A stretch of DNA of 64,000 nucleotides from Flavobacterium sp. N2270 (GCF_025947225.1 NZ_CP110005.1:2046001-2110000); one strand, 5' to 3'. Counted from the first letter of the stretch, positions 43,167 through 52,626 are shown. The notes: generated by a model not told the origin, from the sequence alone. Numbers and translations: made by a program.

Positions 43167-43218
43167 ATAAGTATAGATATTTAGATTAATTATCTTTGAA
43201 AGAGCGAACTATACTTAT
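43167..43218. promoter_or_regulatory. Inverted repeat in the divergent spacer
   Basis: ATAAGTATAG (43167-43176) and CTATACTTAT (43209-43218) are exact complements 32 bases apart, and a TATCTTTG -7 box (43191-43198, plus strand) lies between them. The arms could bind a regulator of the aromatic operon or of the 43373 gene. No regulator gene is adjacent except the zinc-ribbon protein. Confidence 0.5.
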
Positions 43219-43372
43219 TTAAAATTCTAATTTAGTTAATAAACGCAAATTATTGCATTATGTTTAATTTATTTTATTAATAATTATCATATTTAAAAAA
43301 ATATTATTCAAAAAATAAGATTTTAATTTAATTTTATTGCAAAATTAGTATATTTATGCAAAAATTATATAC

Positions 43373-43792
43373 ATGGAGATTTTAGCTTGTCCAAAATGCC
43401 AAAGTGATACTATTGTAAAAAGCGGAATTATTAAAGATAGACAACGCTATTTGTGTAAGTCTTGCAATTATTATTTTACAGTTAATAAACTTGGTAAAAA
43501 AATTGATGATTATTATGTTACTAAGGCATTACAGTTATATTTAGAAGGTTTAAGTTATAGAGAAATAGAACGCATTTTAGGTGTTTCACACGTGTCTATT
43601 AGTAATTGGGTTAAAGAATTTAAGATAAAAAAACCACCACATCCTAATTACCACCCTACATATAAGATATTTAAGCATAATGAATTAGTAGATTATCTTC
43701 AAAGTAAAGAAAAATTATCTGGAGCAGGAATGATAATTACAGAGTTAGGAGACAAGTTTATGCTAATAAAATGGGAACGTTTTAAAGACTAG
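43373..43792 (+). CDS. IS1-type zinc-ribbon/HTH protein, probable regulator
   Basis: A 139-residue protein. Cys6, Cys9, Cys28 and Cys31 (CPKCQSD and CKSCNYYF) form a zinc ribbon like that at the start of IS1-type transposases, and residues 53-84 hold a helix-turn-helix (EGLSYREIERILGVSHVSISNWVKEF). No DDE/DEDD catalytic domain follows and no terminal inverted repeats flank it, so this is not a transposase. Its C terminus is a short unknown extension. Its place before the porin/symporter genes suggests a domesticated regulator of the short-chain-acid locus. Confidence 0.78.
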   Translation: MEILACPKCQSDTIVKSGIIKDRQRYLCKSCNYYFTVNKLGKKIDDYYVTKALQLYLEGLSYREIERILGVSHVSISNWVKEFKIKKPPHPNYHPTYKIFKHNELVDYLQSKEKLSGAGMIITELGDKFMLIKWERFKD

Positions 43793-43893
43793 CTATACTA
43801 TTTTACATAAATATATACTAAAATTTTTTTCGTTAACATAATTTTAGAATTTGGTACTGTTAAAAAAGAATAACTAACCAATTATTATAAATT

Positions 43894-45129
43894 ATGAAAA
43901 AACTAACACTTATTGCTGGATTACTTTTTTCAGCTTTAACATTTTCTCAAGGTTCTCCAGATTATGGTGGAGGATTGAAAGTTAATATTAATGAAGATGG
44001 TTCTAAGTATTTTAGAGTTATTTCATGGGCTCAATTTTGGGCACAAAATAACTCAGATCGTCCTTTAGATGCTAATGGAAATGAACAGTCTGATACAAAC
44101 TTTAGTATTAGAAGAGCTCGTGTTTTAATGTATGCTCAAATTAGCAAAGACTTTATGATTTTAACGCATTTTGGTTTAAATAGCTTAAATGGCGATAATA
44201 TGAGTCCGACTGGAACCAAAGACGCTTCACAACTGTTTTTTCATGATGTTTGGGCACAATATAGTTTAGGAAAAAATCATGCAATTGGAGGTGGTTTGCA
44301 CTACTGGAATGGAATTTCACGTTTAAATAACCAAAGTACTCTCAATATCATGACCTTAGATAACCAACGTCAAGCTTGGGCAACTTTAGGTTTGTCTGAT
44401 CAATTTGCAAGACATATGGGAGTTTATCTAAAAGGAGCTTTAGGAAAATTCCAATACCGTGTTTCTGTTAATGATGCAGTAACTAATAATTTACAAGCTA
44501 CTGCGACACCAGTAAATGGAGGAGCTGCAACATACACAGGTAGAAGATTATTGGGTTCTAAAGATGCAGGAAGAACTTATGCAGGTTATTTTGAATATGG
44601 TTTTTTAGATAATGAAAGTAATTTTTTACCATATAAAGTGGGAAGTTATTTAGGAACCAAAAAAGTATTTAATGTAGGTGCTGGTTTTTTTGCACATCCA
44701 AGTGGATCAGTAGTTGCTGATGCTTTAGGTAATTTAAAAGGAGAAGATGTAAAAATATTTGCTTTAGATGCTTTTTATGATGCTCCAATTGGAAGTAATG
44801 GAGGAGCTTTAACTGCTTATGCGTTATATCAAAATAACGATTACGGTAAAGATTTTACATTGGGCACAACTTATGAAACAGGTTCTTTACTACATGGACA
44901 TGTAGGTTATGTTATACCTATGAAAATGAAGACTAAATTTCAACCATATCTTTCTTTTGACAGCAGAAAAATTGATGCTTTAAATGATAACGCCTCTCAA
45001 TTTGGTGTAGGTGCAAATATGTTTTTAAGCGGTCATAATGCAAAATTAACATTAGAATATCAATCTTTAAAATATGCTACAAGTGATGCGGTAAATACGT
45101 TAACACTTCAAGCTATGATTTATCTATAA
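43894..45129 (+). CDS. Outer-membrane porin, phosphate-selective porin O/P-like
   Basis: A 411-residue protein with a signal peptide (KKLTLIAGLLFSALTFSQ) and beta-barrel character: YFRVISWAQFWAQN, SIRRARVLMYAQISKDFMIL and a final LTLQAMIYL with a terminal hydrophobic residue. It resembles the porin O/P family. In this locus it may admit acetate or other small organic acids across the outer membrane. The gap before it contains a CTATTTTACATAA copy. Confidence 0.82.
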   Translation: MKKLTLIAGLLFSALTFSQGSPDYGGGLKVNINEDGSKYFRVISWAQFWAQNNSDRPLDANGNEQSDTNFSIRRARVLMYAQISKDFMILTHFGLNSLNGDNMSPTGTKDASQLFFHDVWAQYSLGKNHAIGGGLHYWNGISRLNNQSTLNIMTLDNQRQAWATLGLSDQFARHMGVYLKGALGKFQYRVSVNDAVTNNLQATATPVNGGAATYTGRRLLGSKDAGRTYAGYFEYGFLDNESNFLPYKVGSYLGTKKVFNVGAGFFAHPSGSVVADALGNLKGEDVKIFALDAFYDAPIGSNGGALTAYALYQNNDYGKDFTLGTTYETGSLLHGHVGYVIPMKMKTKFQPYLSFDSRKIDALNDNASQFGVGANMFLSGHNAKLTLEYQSLKYATSDAVNTLTLQAMIYL

Positions 45130-45156
45130 TAATCAATCAATAAAACTATTTATATT

Positions 45157-45417
45157 ATGAGTGAAAAACAAGAAAAAGCTACGGCTTATTGGAAGGAAAA
45201 TCTTCGATACCTTCTAATATTATTGAGTATTTGGTTTGCTGTTTCGTTTGGAGCAGGAATATTATTCAAAGATGTATTAAACGAAATAAAACTTGGAGGT
45301 TTTCCTTTAGGATTTTGGTTTGCTCAACAAGGTTCAATTTATGTGTTTGTCGTATTAATTTTTGTCTATGTACGATTGATGAACAAATTAGACAAAAAAT
45401 ACGGATTTGACGAATAA
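45157..45417 (+). CDS. DUF4212 small membrane subunit of a sodium/solute symporter
   Basis: An 86-residue protein with two hydrophobic helices (LRYLLILLSIWFAVSFGAGIL and FWFAQQGSIYVFVVLIFVYVRLM) and the family signature LGGFPLGFWFAQQGSI. DUF4212 proteins are encoded directly before VC_2705-type symporters, as here (29-base gap). A role in stabilising or regulating the symporter is assumed in the family. Confidence 0.93.
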   Translation: MSEKQEKATAYWKENLRYLLILLSIWFAVSFGAGILFKDVLNEIKLGGFPLGFWFAQQGSIYVFVVLIFVYVRLMNKLDKKYGFDE

Positions 45418-45446
45418 TTAATTATAACAAACTAAAATAAAATATC

Positions 45447-47204
45447 ATGGATGTACTTACTTGGACCTACATAATCGTAGGAATTACATTTTCTTTATAT
45501 ATTGGAATTGCAATCTGGTCTCGTGCTGGATCAACCAAAGAATTTTATGTTGCTGGTGGAGGAATTTCGCCTTTAGCTAATGGAATGGCAACCGCTGCCG
45601 ATTGGATGTCAGCTGCTTCATTTATATCAATGGCCGGAATTATTTCTTTTGCAGGGTATGACGGTGCGGTTTATTTAATGGGGTGGACTGGAGGATATGT
45701 GCTTTTAGCATTATTGTTAGCGCCTTATTTAAGAAAATTTGGAAAATTTACAGTACCTGATTTTATAGGTGAGAGATATTACTCAAATACAGCTAGGACT
45801 GTTGCTGTAATATGTGCTTTAATTGTTTCATTTACATACGTGGCTGGACAAATGCGAGGAGTTGGACTTGTTTTCTCAAGATTCTTAGAAGTAGATATCA
45901 ATACAGGTGTTGTAATTGGAATGGTTATCGTTCTTTTTTATGCAGTATTAGGAGGAATGAAAGGTATTACTTATACGCAAGTAGCACAATATTGTGTTTT
46001 GATTTTTGCTTTTATGGTTCCTGCAATCTTTATCTCTATTCAAATGACTGGTAATGTTATTCCACAATTAGGAATGGGTGGCACAGTTGTAGGTGATGGA
46101 AATGTTTATTTATTAGATAAATTAAACGGGCTTTCAACTGAACTAGGCTTTGCTGAATATACAAATGGTTCAAAATCAATGATTGATGTTTTTGCAATCA
46201 CTTTAGCTCTAATGGTTGGAACGGCGGGTTTACCTCACGTAATTGTTCGTTTCTTTACGGTTAAAAAAGTTAAAGACGCACGTAAATCGGCAGGATGGGC
46301 TTTATTGTTAATTGCTATTTTATATACAACTGCTCCAGCAGTTTCAGTATTTGCAAAAACTAATTTAATTGAAACAATTAGTAATAAAGATTATACTTCA
46401 ATGCCAGCTTGGTTTACCAACTGGGAAAAAACAGGATTATTAAAATTTGAAGATAAAAACGGGGACGGAAAAATTCAATATTATAATGATAAATCTAAAA
46501 ACGCTGAATTTATTGCTGCTCAAGATGCTAAAGGTTATAAAGGTAGTGAATTAACTATTGATAATGATATAATGGTATTGGCTAATCCTGAAATTGCTCA
46601 GTTGCCAAACTGGATTATTGCCTTAGTTGCTGCAGGAGCTTTAGCTGCGGCATTATCAACTGCTGCAGGTTTATTATTGGTAATTTCGTCGTCAGTTTCT
46701 CATGATTTAATTAAAAAAATGGTTAACCCAAATATCTCTGAAAAAGGAGAATTATGGGCTGCACGTGGAGCTGCCGCTGTAGCGGTTATTATAGCAGGTT
46801 ATTTTGGAATTAACCCTCCAGGATTTGTGGCTGCCGTTGTTGCATTAGCTTTTGGTTTAGCGGCTGCATCTTTCTTCCCAGCTATTATTTTAGGTATTTT
46901 TCATAAAAAAATGAATAAAGAAGGAGCAATTGCGGGAATGGTTATTGGTCTCTTATTAATGCTTTTTTATATGTTAAAATTCAAATTTGGAATTTTTGAT
47001 GGTGGAAAAGAGGCTGTTGAAGGATTAAAAGCAAGTTGGTGGTTTGGAATTTCACCAGAAGGTTTTGGTACTATTGCAATGATTGTTAACTTTATAGTTG
47101 CATTTGTTGTAAATAGTTTTACACCTGCACCTCCTCAAGATGTGCAAGAAATAGTAGAAAATATTAGAATTCCTTCAGGAGCAGGAGAAGCTACTGGACA
47201 CTAA
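45447..47204 (+). CDS. Na+/solute symporter, VC_2705/ActP-like
   Basis: A 585-residue multi-pass protein of the sodium:solute symporter family, with GSTKEFYVAGGGISPLANGMATAADWMSAASF, YDGAVYLMGWTGGYVLLALLLAPYLRKFGKFTVPDFIGERY and an AAALSTAAGLLLVISSSVSHDL segment. The subfamily transports acetate and related short acids. A periplasmic-side loop near residues 336-348 carries an EF-hand-like DKNGDGKIQYYND. With the DUF4212 protein it forms a transporter unit, next to two acyl-CoA ligase genes. A hairpin at 47228 follows. Confidence 0.9.
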   Translation: MDVLTWTYIIVGITFSLYIGIAIWSRAGSTKEFYVAGGGISPLANGMATAADWMSAASFISMAGIISFAGYDGAVYLMGWTGGYVLLALLLAPYLRKFGKFTVPDFIGERYYSNTARTVAVICALIVSFTYVAGQMRGVGLVFSRFLEVDINTGVVIGMVIVLFYAVLGGMKGITYTQVAQYCVLIFAFMVPAIFISIQMTGNVIPQLGMGGTVVGDGNVYLLDKLNGLSTELGFAEYTNGSKSMIDVFAITLALMVGTAGLPHVIVRFFTVKKVKDARKSAGWALLLIAILYTTAPAVSVFAKTNLIETISNKDYTSMPAWFTNWEKTGLLKFEDKNGDGKIQYYNDKSKNAEFIAAQDAKGYKGSELTIDNDIMVLANPEIAQLPNWIIALVAAGALAAALSTAAGLLLVISSSVSHDLIKKMVNPNISEKGELWAARGAAAVAVIIAGYFGINPPGFVAAVVALAFGLAAASFFPAIILGIFHKKMNKEGAIAGMVIGLLLMLFYMLKFKFGIFDGGKEAVEGLKASWWFGISPEGFGTIAMIVNFIVAFVVNSFTPAPPQDVQEIVENIRIPSGAGEATGH

Positions 47205-47227
47205 TTTTTTAATTATTTTAATTTACT

Positions 47228-47271
47228 ACTCTGCTCTTGTTTTTCGGGAGCAGAGTTTGTATTTTTAAAAA
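47228..47271 (+). terminator. Terminator-like hairpin after the symporter
   Basis: ACTCTGCTC (47228-47236) pairs with GAGCAGAGT (47248-47256), followed by TTGTATTTTTAA. It separates the transporter genes from the kinase/regulator operon. Confidence 0.65.
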
Positions 47272-47288
47272 GTTATAATTTTAAGTTA

Positions 47289-47483
47289 ATGAAAAAGAGG
47301 CATCAACAAAAACTAGTAGTTTTATCTTTATTATTATTAGTGTTATTTAATTTACCTATTATTTTATTATTTGATAGTTCAGATTCTTTATTTGGGCTAC
47401 CTATTATTTATGTTTATATTTTTTCTGTTTGGCTTTTTTTAGTGTTAATTTCCTTAATTATTGTAGAACGATATTATGAATAG
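47289..47483 (+). CDS. Small two-helix membrane protein
   Basis: A 64-residue protein with a basic start and two hydrophobic helices (VVLSLLLLVLFNLPIILLF and VYIFSVWLFLVLISLIIV) around a short loop, the pattern of DUF3311-like proteins that precede symporter-type proteins. Its last 8 bases overlap the start of the histidine kinase gene, so the two are translationally coupled. It may be the small partner of the kinase's symporter domain. Confidence 0.7.
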   Translation: MKKRHQQKLVVLSLLLLVLFNLPIILLFDSSDSLFGLPIIYVYIFSVWLFLVLISLIIVERYYE

Positions 47484-50175
47484 TGCTTTATTACTTTTAG
47501 TATTATTAGTTTATCTAGGTTTTCTTTTTTTTATTGCTCATTGGGCAGAAAAAAAAGACAATATAAAATGGACCAATAATTCTTATATATATTCACTCTC
47601 TTTAGCAGTTTATTGCACTGCTTGGACTTACTATGGTAGTATTGGTGTTGCGGCAAATTCAGGATTAAATTATTTACCTATTTATATAGGACCTATAATT
47701 ATTATTCCTGCATGGATTATTGTTTTAAAAAAAATAATTAGAATTTCAAGAGTAAATAAAATTTCAAGTATTGCCGATTTTATATCATTGCGCTATGGAA
47801 ATAGTCGATTTTTAGGTGCAATTGTAACTGTAGTTTGTTTAGCTGGAATTTTACCTTATATTGCTTTACAATTAAAAGCAATATCAGAAACTTTTCATAT
47901 TGTTACAAAAACAAACTCTTCGTCATTAATTTTTAATGATACTACAACTTATGTTGCCATTGCATTAGCATTATTTGCATCTTATTATGGAACTCGTTAT
48001 GTAGATGCTTCCGAAAAAAGAAAAGGAATTGTAACTGCTGTTGCTATTGAAAGTATTTTAAAGTTAGTTTTCTTTATTGTTGTTGGAGTTTATGTTACTT
48101 TTTTTGTTTTTGATGGTTATGATGATATTTACACAAAAGCTTCATTATTAGAAAATTTTGCTGAAAAGAATACAATTGGTGGTTTAGATCAAGGGTTGAA
48201 TTGGTTTTTTTTAAGCATGGTTTCGCTTTTCGCAATATTTTTATTGCCAAGACAATTCCATATGACTGTTGTTGAGAATAATAGAGAACGTCATTTGAAA
48301 ACTGCAATTTGGTTGTTCCCTTTATATCTATTGCTTTTTAATTTATTTGTATATCCAATAGCTTGGGGAGGAAATGTTTTGTTTGAAGGGCAAAAAGTAA
48401 ACGCTGATACTTATTCATTGTTAATTCCTCAATATTTTAATAATACATTTCTAACAGTTTTAGTTTTCCTTGGTGGTTTTTCAGCTGCAATTTCAATGAT
48501 TGTAGTTTCAAGTATTAGTCTTTCAACAATGTTGAGTAATAACCTTTTGATTCCATATACTTTTTTAGGAAAATTAAAAAATGAAGAACAAATTATTAAT
48601 AATAAGAAAATTGTTAATATTAGAAAAATCGGAATTTTTTCATTAATTATTGGTGCTTATTTTATATATAGATTTTTTGCATTAGATTATAGCTTAGTGT
48701 CAATAGGATTAATTTCATTTGTAATTATTGCACAATTAGCACCTTCATTTTTTGGAGCTATTTTTTGGAGAAGAGGTTCTAGAATGGGCGCTATTTATAG
48801 TATTTTAATAGGTTTTTTAGTTTGTGTTTATACATTGTTAATTCCTTATGCAATAGGACTTACAAACAATAACAGTTCATTTATTGCTGAAGGATTTTTG
48901 CAAATTGAATTATTAAAACCTTTTCAATTATTTGGTTTAGATTATTTAGAGCCTGTACCTCATGCGTTGTTTTGGAGTTTATTATTCAATACAATTACTT
49001 ATTTTGCCGTTTCTGTTAGTTTTAAAGGTAATTATCGTGAGAGAAATTATGCAGAAATGTATGTAGACATTGAAAAATACAGTACAAACCATGAGAATGC
49101 TTTTGTATGGAAAGGAACAGCCTACACAAGCGATATCGAGAAGGTTTTAGTTCGATTTTTAGGTGAAGAAAGAACCAAAAGAGCCTTAAATATTTTTAAT
49201 GTAAAATATAATGTCGATAAAAATCAGGAATTAGCCGATGCTAGATTGGTTAAGTTTGCTGAAAATTTATTAACAGGGCATATTGGTACTGCGTCAGCAA
49301 GGATATTAATTTCAAGTGTAGTAAAAGAAGAAAAAATTACCTTACCTGAAGTTTTAAAAATATTGGAAGAATCAAAGGAAAATATTATTGTAAACAAAAA
49401 ACTAACTGAAACATCAAATGAATTAAAGGAAATTACCTTGCAATTACAAAATGCAAACAGTAATTTATTAGTTAAAGACAAACAAAAAGATGAATTTTTA
49501 GATACGGTAACTCATGAACTTAGAACGCCAATAACAGCAATTAAAGCCGCAAGTGAAATTTTACATGATGATGAAGATATTCCAGAAGAATTAAAAAAAC
49601 AATTTCTACAAAATATAATTTCAGAATCTGATCGACTGAATCGTTTAATTGATAAAATATTAGACTTAGAAAAATTTGAAACAGGAAAGCAAACAATAAG
49701 TCCAACAAAGAATAATTTAGTTGAAACTATTGAAAAATCAATTGAACCGTTAAATCAACTTATTAAAAATAAGAACATTAGTGTTTTTGTTGAAAGTAAA
49801 CAAAAAGTAAATGCTTATTTTGATAACGATAGAATTATTCAGGTAATTACTAATTTAATTTCAAATGCAATAAAGTTTTGTCCAGAGAAAGACGGAATAA
49901 TTATTGTTCAAATTATTGATAAAGGAGATTTTATTCAAACTTCTGTATTTGATAACGGAAAAGGTATTAATCCTAAAGATTTTGATGCTATTTTTGAAAA
50001 GTTTTATCAATCAACAAATCAAAATATAAAAAAACCAATTGGTAGCGGTTTAGGATTGGCAATATGCAAACAAATTATTGAACATCATAAAGGTAAAATT
50101 TGGGCTCAAACAATAGAAAAAGGGGCCTGTATCATATTTACTTTACCGAAAAATAAAAACATTGAAAATATATAA
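47476..50175 (+). CDS. Sensor histidine kinase with N-terminal symporter domain
   Basis: An 899-residue protein. Residues about 1-530 are a sodium:solute symporter domain with 13 or so membrane helices (e.g. YCTAWTYYGSIGVAANSG). A linker follows, then HisKA with phosphoacceptor His680 in DTVTHELRTPITAIKAASE and HATPase_c with NLISNAIKFCPE, DNGKGI and GSGLGLAICKQII. CbrA-type sensors have this plan. It presumably senses transport of, or competition for, an organic acid. The next gene, 3 bases on, is its receiver protein. Confidence 0.92.
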   Translation: MNSALLLLVLLVYLGFLFFIAHWAEKKDNIKWTNNSYIYSLSLAVYCTAWTYYGSIGVAANSGLNYLPIYIGPIIIIPAWIIVLKKIIRISRVNKISSIADFISLRYGNSRFLGAIVTVVCLAGILPYIALQLKAISETFHIVTKTNSSSLIFNDTTTYVAIALALFASYYGTRYVDASEKRKGIVTAVAIESILKLVFFIVVGVYVTFFVFDGYDDIYTKASLLENFAEKNTIGGLDQGLNWFFLSMVSLFAIFLLPRQFHMTVVENNRERHLKTAIWLFPLYLLLFNLFVYPIAWGGNVLFEGQKVNADTYSLLIPQYFNNTFLTVLVFLGGFSAAISMIVVSSISLSTMLSNNLLIPYTFLGKLKNEEQIINNKKIVNIRKIGIFSLIIGAYFIYRFFALDYSLVSIGLISFVIIAQLAPSFFGAIFWRRGSRMGAIYSILIGFLVCVYTLLIPYAIGLTNNNSSFIAEGFLQIELLKPFQLFGLDYLEPVPHALFWSLLFNTITYFAVSVSFKGNYRERNYAEMYVDIEKYSTNHENAFVWKGTAYTSDIEKVLVRFLGEERTKRALNIFNVKYNVDKNQELADARLVKFAENLLTGHIGTASARILISSVVKEEKITLPEVLKILEESKENIIVNKKLTETSNELKEITLQLQNANSNLLVKDKQKDEFLDTVTHELRTPITAIKAASEILHDDEDIPEELKKQFLQNIISESDRLNRLIDKILDLEKFETGKQTISPTKNNLVETIEKSIEPLNQLIKNKNISVFVESKQKVNAYFDNDRIIQVITNLISNAIKFCPEKDGIIIVQIIDKGDFIQTSVFDNGKGINPKDFDAIFEKFYQSTNQNIKKPIGSGLGLAICKQIIEHHKGKIWAQTIEKGACIIFTLPKNKNIENI

Positions 50176-50178
50176 TAC

Positions 50179-50544
50179 ATGAAAAAGATATTAATTGTAG
50201 ATGATGAACCAAATATCGTAATGTCGCTTGAGTATACTTTTAAAAAAAATAATTATGACGTTTTTATTGCTCGAGACGGACAAGAGGCTTTAGATATTTT
50301 AAAAACAAATTTTCCTGATGTAATTATTTTAGATGTCATGATGCCTTTAGTAGATGGTTTTGCAACATTAGAACAAATCAAGAAAGATCAAAAATTGAAG
50401 CACACTAAAGTTATGTTTCTATCTGCAAAAAATAAAGAAAGTGATATAGAAAAAGGGTTATCATTAGGTGCTGATGCTTATTTAACTAAACCATTTTCAA
50501 TAAAAAAAGTAGTAGATAAAGTAGCAGAATTACTCTTAGTGTAA
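50179..50544 (+). CDS. Receiver-only response regulator
   Basis: A 121-residue CheY-like protein: DDE at 8-10, phosphoacceptor Asp52 in VIILDVMMP and Lys104 in YLTKPFS. No DNA-binding output domain is present, so it must pass the signal through another protein. It is the partner of the SSS-linked kinase upstream. Its stop lies 8 bases before a 19-base motif shared with the acs promoter region. Confidence 0.93.
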   Translation: MKKILIVDDEPNIVMSLEYTFKKNNYDVFIARDGQEALDILKTNFPDVIILDVMMPLVDGFATLEQIKKDQKLKHTKVMFLSAKNKESDIEKGLSLGADAYLTKPFSIKKVVDKVAELLLV

Positions 50545-50551
50545 AACTATT

Positions 50552-50570
50552 ATATATACCTATTTAGCAA
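50552..50570. promoter_or_regulatory. 19-base motif upstream of the PrpE-like gene
   Basis: ATATATACCTATTTAGCAA is identical to 52531-52549. It ends 64 bases before the PrpE-like ATG and is a candidate operator shared with acs. Confidence 0.6.
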
Positions 50571-50634
50571 TATTGTTATAAAATGTATTGTTTAATTTTT
50601 TACATTTACTAAGTATAAAAATTAAATAAATCAG

Positions 50635-52530
50635 ATGAATTATAACGAATTGTATTTAAAAAGTGTTAAATCACCAGAAACTTTTTGGAAAGAACAAGCA
50701 AAAACACTAAAATGGTATAAAAAACCAGATTCAATTCTTTCTCAAGGAAATGATAATTACCCTTTGTGGTTTAAAGATGGTGAATTAAATGCATGTTATT
50801 TATCTATTGATAAACACATAGAAGATGGTTTTGGTGACCAAATTGCTATAATATATGATTCTCCAGTAACTCAAACTGTTAAAAAGTATACATATAACGA
50901 TGTAAAAACAGAAGTAGCTAAACTTGCTGGCGGATTATTATCTATAGGTTTAAAAAAAGGAAATACAGCTGTAATTTATATGCCAATGATACCTCAAGCA
51001 GCATTTGCAATGTTAGCTTGTGCAAGAATTGGAGTTACACATTCGGTGGTTTTCGGTGGTTTTGCACCCCATGAACTTGCAATTAGAATTGATGATTGTA
51101 AACCAAAAGTTATTCTAACAGCTTCTTCAGGAATTGAGATTGATCGATTAATTGCTTACAAACCTTTAGTTGATGAAGCTATACAATTAGCAGAACATAA
51201 ACCAAAAAAAGTTGTTGTTTTTAATAGAAAATTAGGAGCAAAAGTGCCGTTTAAAAAATATGATATCGATTATGATGCTCTAGTATTCGGTTCTGAGGAA
51301 GCCGAATGTATTCCGGTAAATTCAATCCATCCGCTTTATATTTTATATACATCAGGTACAACAGGTAAACCAAAAGGAATTGTTAGAGATACAGGAGGTT
51401 ATGTAACAGCACTTAAATTTTCAATGCAACATATTTATGATGTAAAAGAAGAAGATGTTTTTTGGGCTGCTTCAGATGTTGGTTGGGTTGTAGGCCATAG
51501 TTATATTGTTTATGGGCCTTTAATTAATAGAAGTACAACTATAATTTTTGAAGGTAAACCTATTCGTACGCCAGATGCAAGTACTTTTTGGAGAGTTATC
51601 TCAGAACATAAAGTAAATGTTATGTTTACTGCACCAACAGCAATTAGAGCTATAAAAAAAGAGGACCCAAATGGAGAGTTTATTAAACAATTTGATTTAT
51701 CTTCTCTTAGAATTCAGTTTCTAGCAGGCGAAAGATGTGATGTTGCAACTTTAGAATGGTATAGAGAACATATACCAATTCCTGCAATTGATCATTGGTG
51801 GCAAACAGAATCAGGTTGGCCAATGATTGCAAATATGATGGGAGTGGAGTATTTGCCAATTAAACCCGGATCTGCTGGGAAGGCTGTTTCTGGTTATGAT
51901 ATTAGAATTTTTAACGAAAACGGTGAAGAATTACGACCAAATGAAGAAGGTTATGTAGTTATTAAATTACCATTACCTCCAGGAACTTTAATGGATTTAT
52001 GGAATGATAATGAACGCTTTAAAGCTGGATATTTAAATAAATTCCCTGGATATTATTTTTCAGGTGATGGAGGTTTTAAAGACGATGAAAATTATATCTA
52101 TATTACAGGTAGAGTAGATGACGTTATAAATGTTGCAGGCCATAGGCTTTCAACTGCCGAAATGGAAGAAATTGTAGCTTCGCACCAATCTGTTGCTGAG
52201 TGTGCTGTTATAGGAATTAATGACGAATTAAAAGGACAAATTCCATTAGGATTAGTAGTTTGTAAATCAGGTACTGAAATTGAACATTTTCAATTACAAT
52301 ATGAAATTGTTCAATTAGTTAGAGATCAAATTGGTGCTGTAGCTTCTTTACGAGATATTATTATAGTAGAACGTTTACCAAAAACACGTTCAGGTAAAAT
52401 TTTGCGAAAAATGATGAGAAGTATTGTAGATGGTGAAACTTTTCAAATTCCTTCAACTATTGATGATGAAAATATTATTGATGAATTAATTGAGTGTTTT
52501 AAATCATCGAATATAGGTTCTTACAAATAA
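50635..52530 (+). CDS. PrpE-like acyl-CoA synthetase
   Basis: A 631-residue AMP-forming ligase. YTSGTTGKPKGIVRDTGGY is of the propionyl-CoA synthetase type (KGIVRD), with DVGWVVGHSY, DHWWQTESGWPM and LPKTRSGKILRKMMR. The start ELYLKSVKSPETFWKEQA also fits PrpE/ACSS3. It probably activates propionate or a near relative. It shares a 19-base upstream motif with the downstream acs gene, so the two may be regulated together. Confidence 0.87.
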   Translation: MNYNELYLKSVKSPETFWKEQAKTLKWYKKPDSILSQGNDNYPLWFKDGELNACYLSIDKHIEDGFGDQIAIIYDSPVTQTVKKYTYNDVKTEVAKLAGGLLSIGLKKGNTAVIYMPMIPQAAFAMLACARIGVTHSVVFGGFAPHELAIRIDDCKPKVILTASSGIEIDRLIAYKPLVDEAIQLAEHKPKKVVVFNRKLGAKVPFKKYDIDYDALVFGSEEAECIPVNSIHPLYILYTSGTTGKPKGIVRDTGGYVTALKFSMQHIYDVKEEDVFWAASDVGWVVGHSYIVYGPLINRSTTIIFEGKPIRTPDASTFWRVISEHKVNVMFTAPTAIRAIKKEDPNGEFIKQFDLSSLRIQFLAGERCDVATLEWYREHIPIPAIDHWWQTESGWPMIANMMGVEYLPIKPGSAGKAVSGYDIRIFNENGEELRPNEEGYVVIKLPLPPGTLMDLWNDNERFKAGYLNKFPGYYFSGDGGFKDDENYIYITGRVDDVINVAGHRLSTAEMEEIVASHQSVAECAVIGINDELKGQIPLGLVVCKSGTEIEHFQLQYEIVQLVRDQIGAVASLRDIIIVERLPKTRSGKILRKMMRSIVDGETFQIPSTIDDENIIDELIECFKSSNIGSYK

Positions 52531-52549
52531 ATATATACCTATTTAGCAA
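52531..52549. promoter_or_regulatory. 19-base motif upstream of acs
   Basis: An exact second copy of the 50552-50570 motif, ending 77 bases before the acs start. A TATCTTTA (-7-like) box lies closer to the gene. Confidence 0.6.
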
Positions 52550-52626
52550 AAAACATTATATTCTTATAAATAGAATAGTTATCTTTATACTAAACAATTA
52601 AACCAAAGCAAAAAAATAAAACTAAA

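Noticed and set aside
43373..43792. Insertion sequence of the IS1 type
   Set aside because: No catalytic domain, terminal inverted repeats or target duplications were seen.
45189..45410. Overlapping open frame in the DUF4212 gene
   Set aside because: It is a shifted-frame shadow of a clear gene with unlikely composition.
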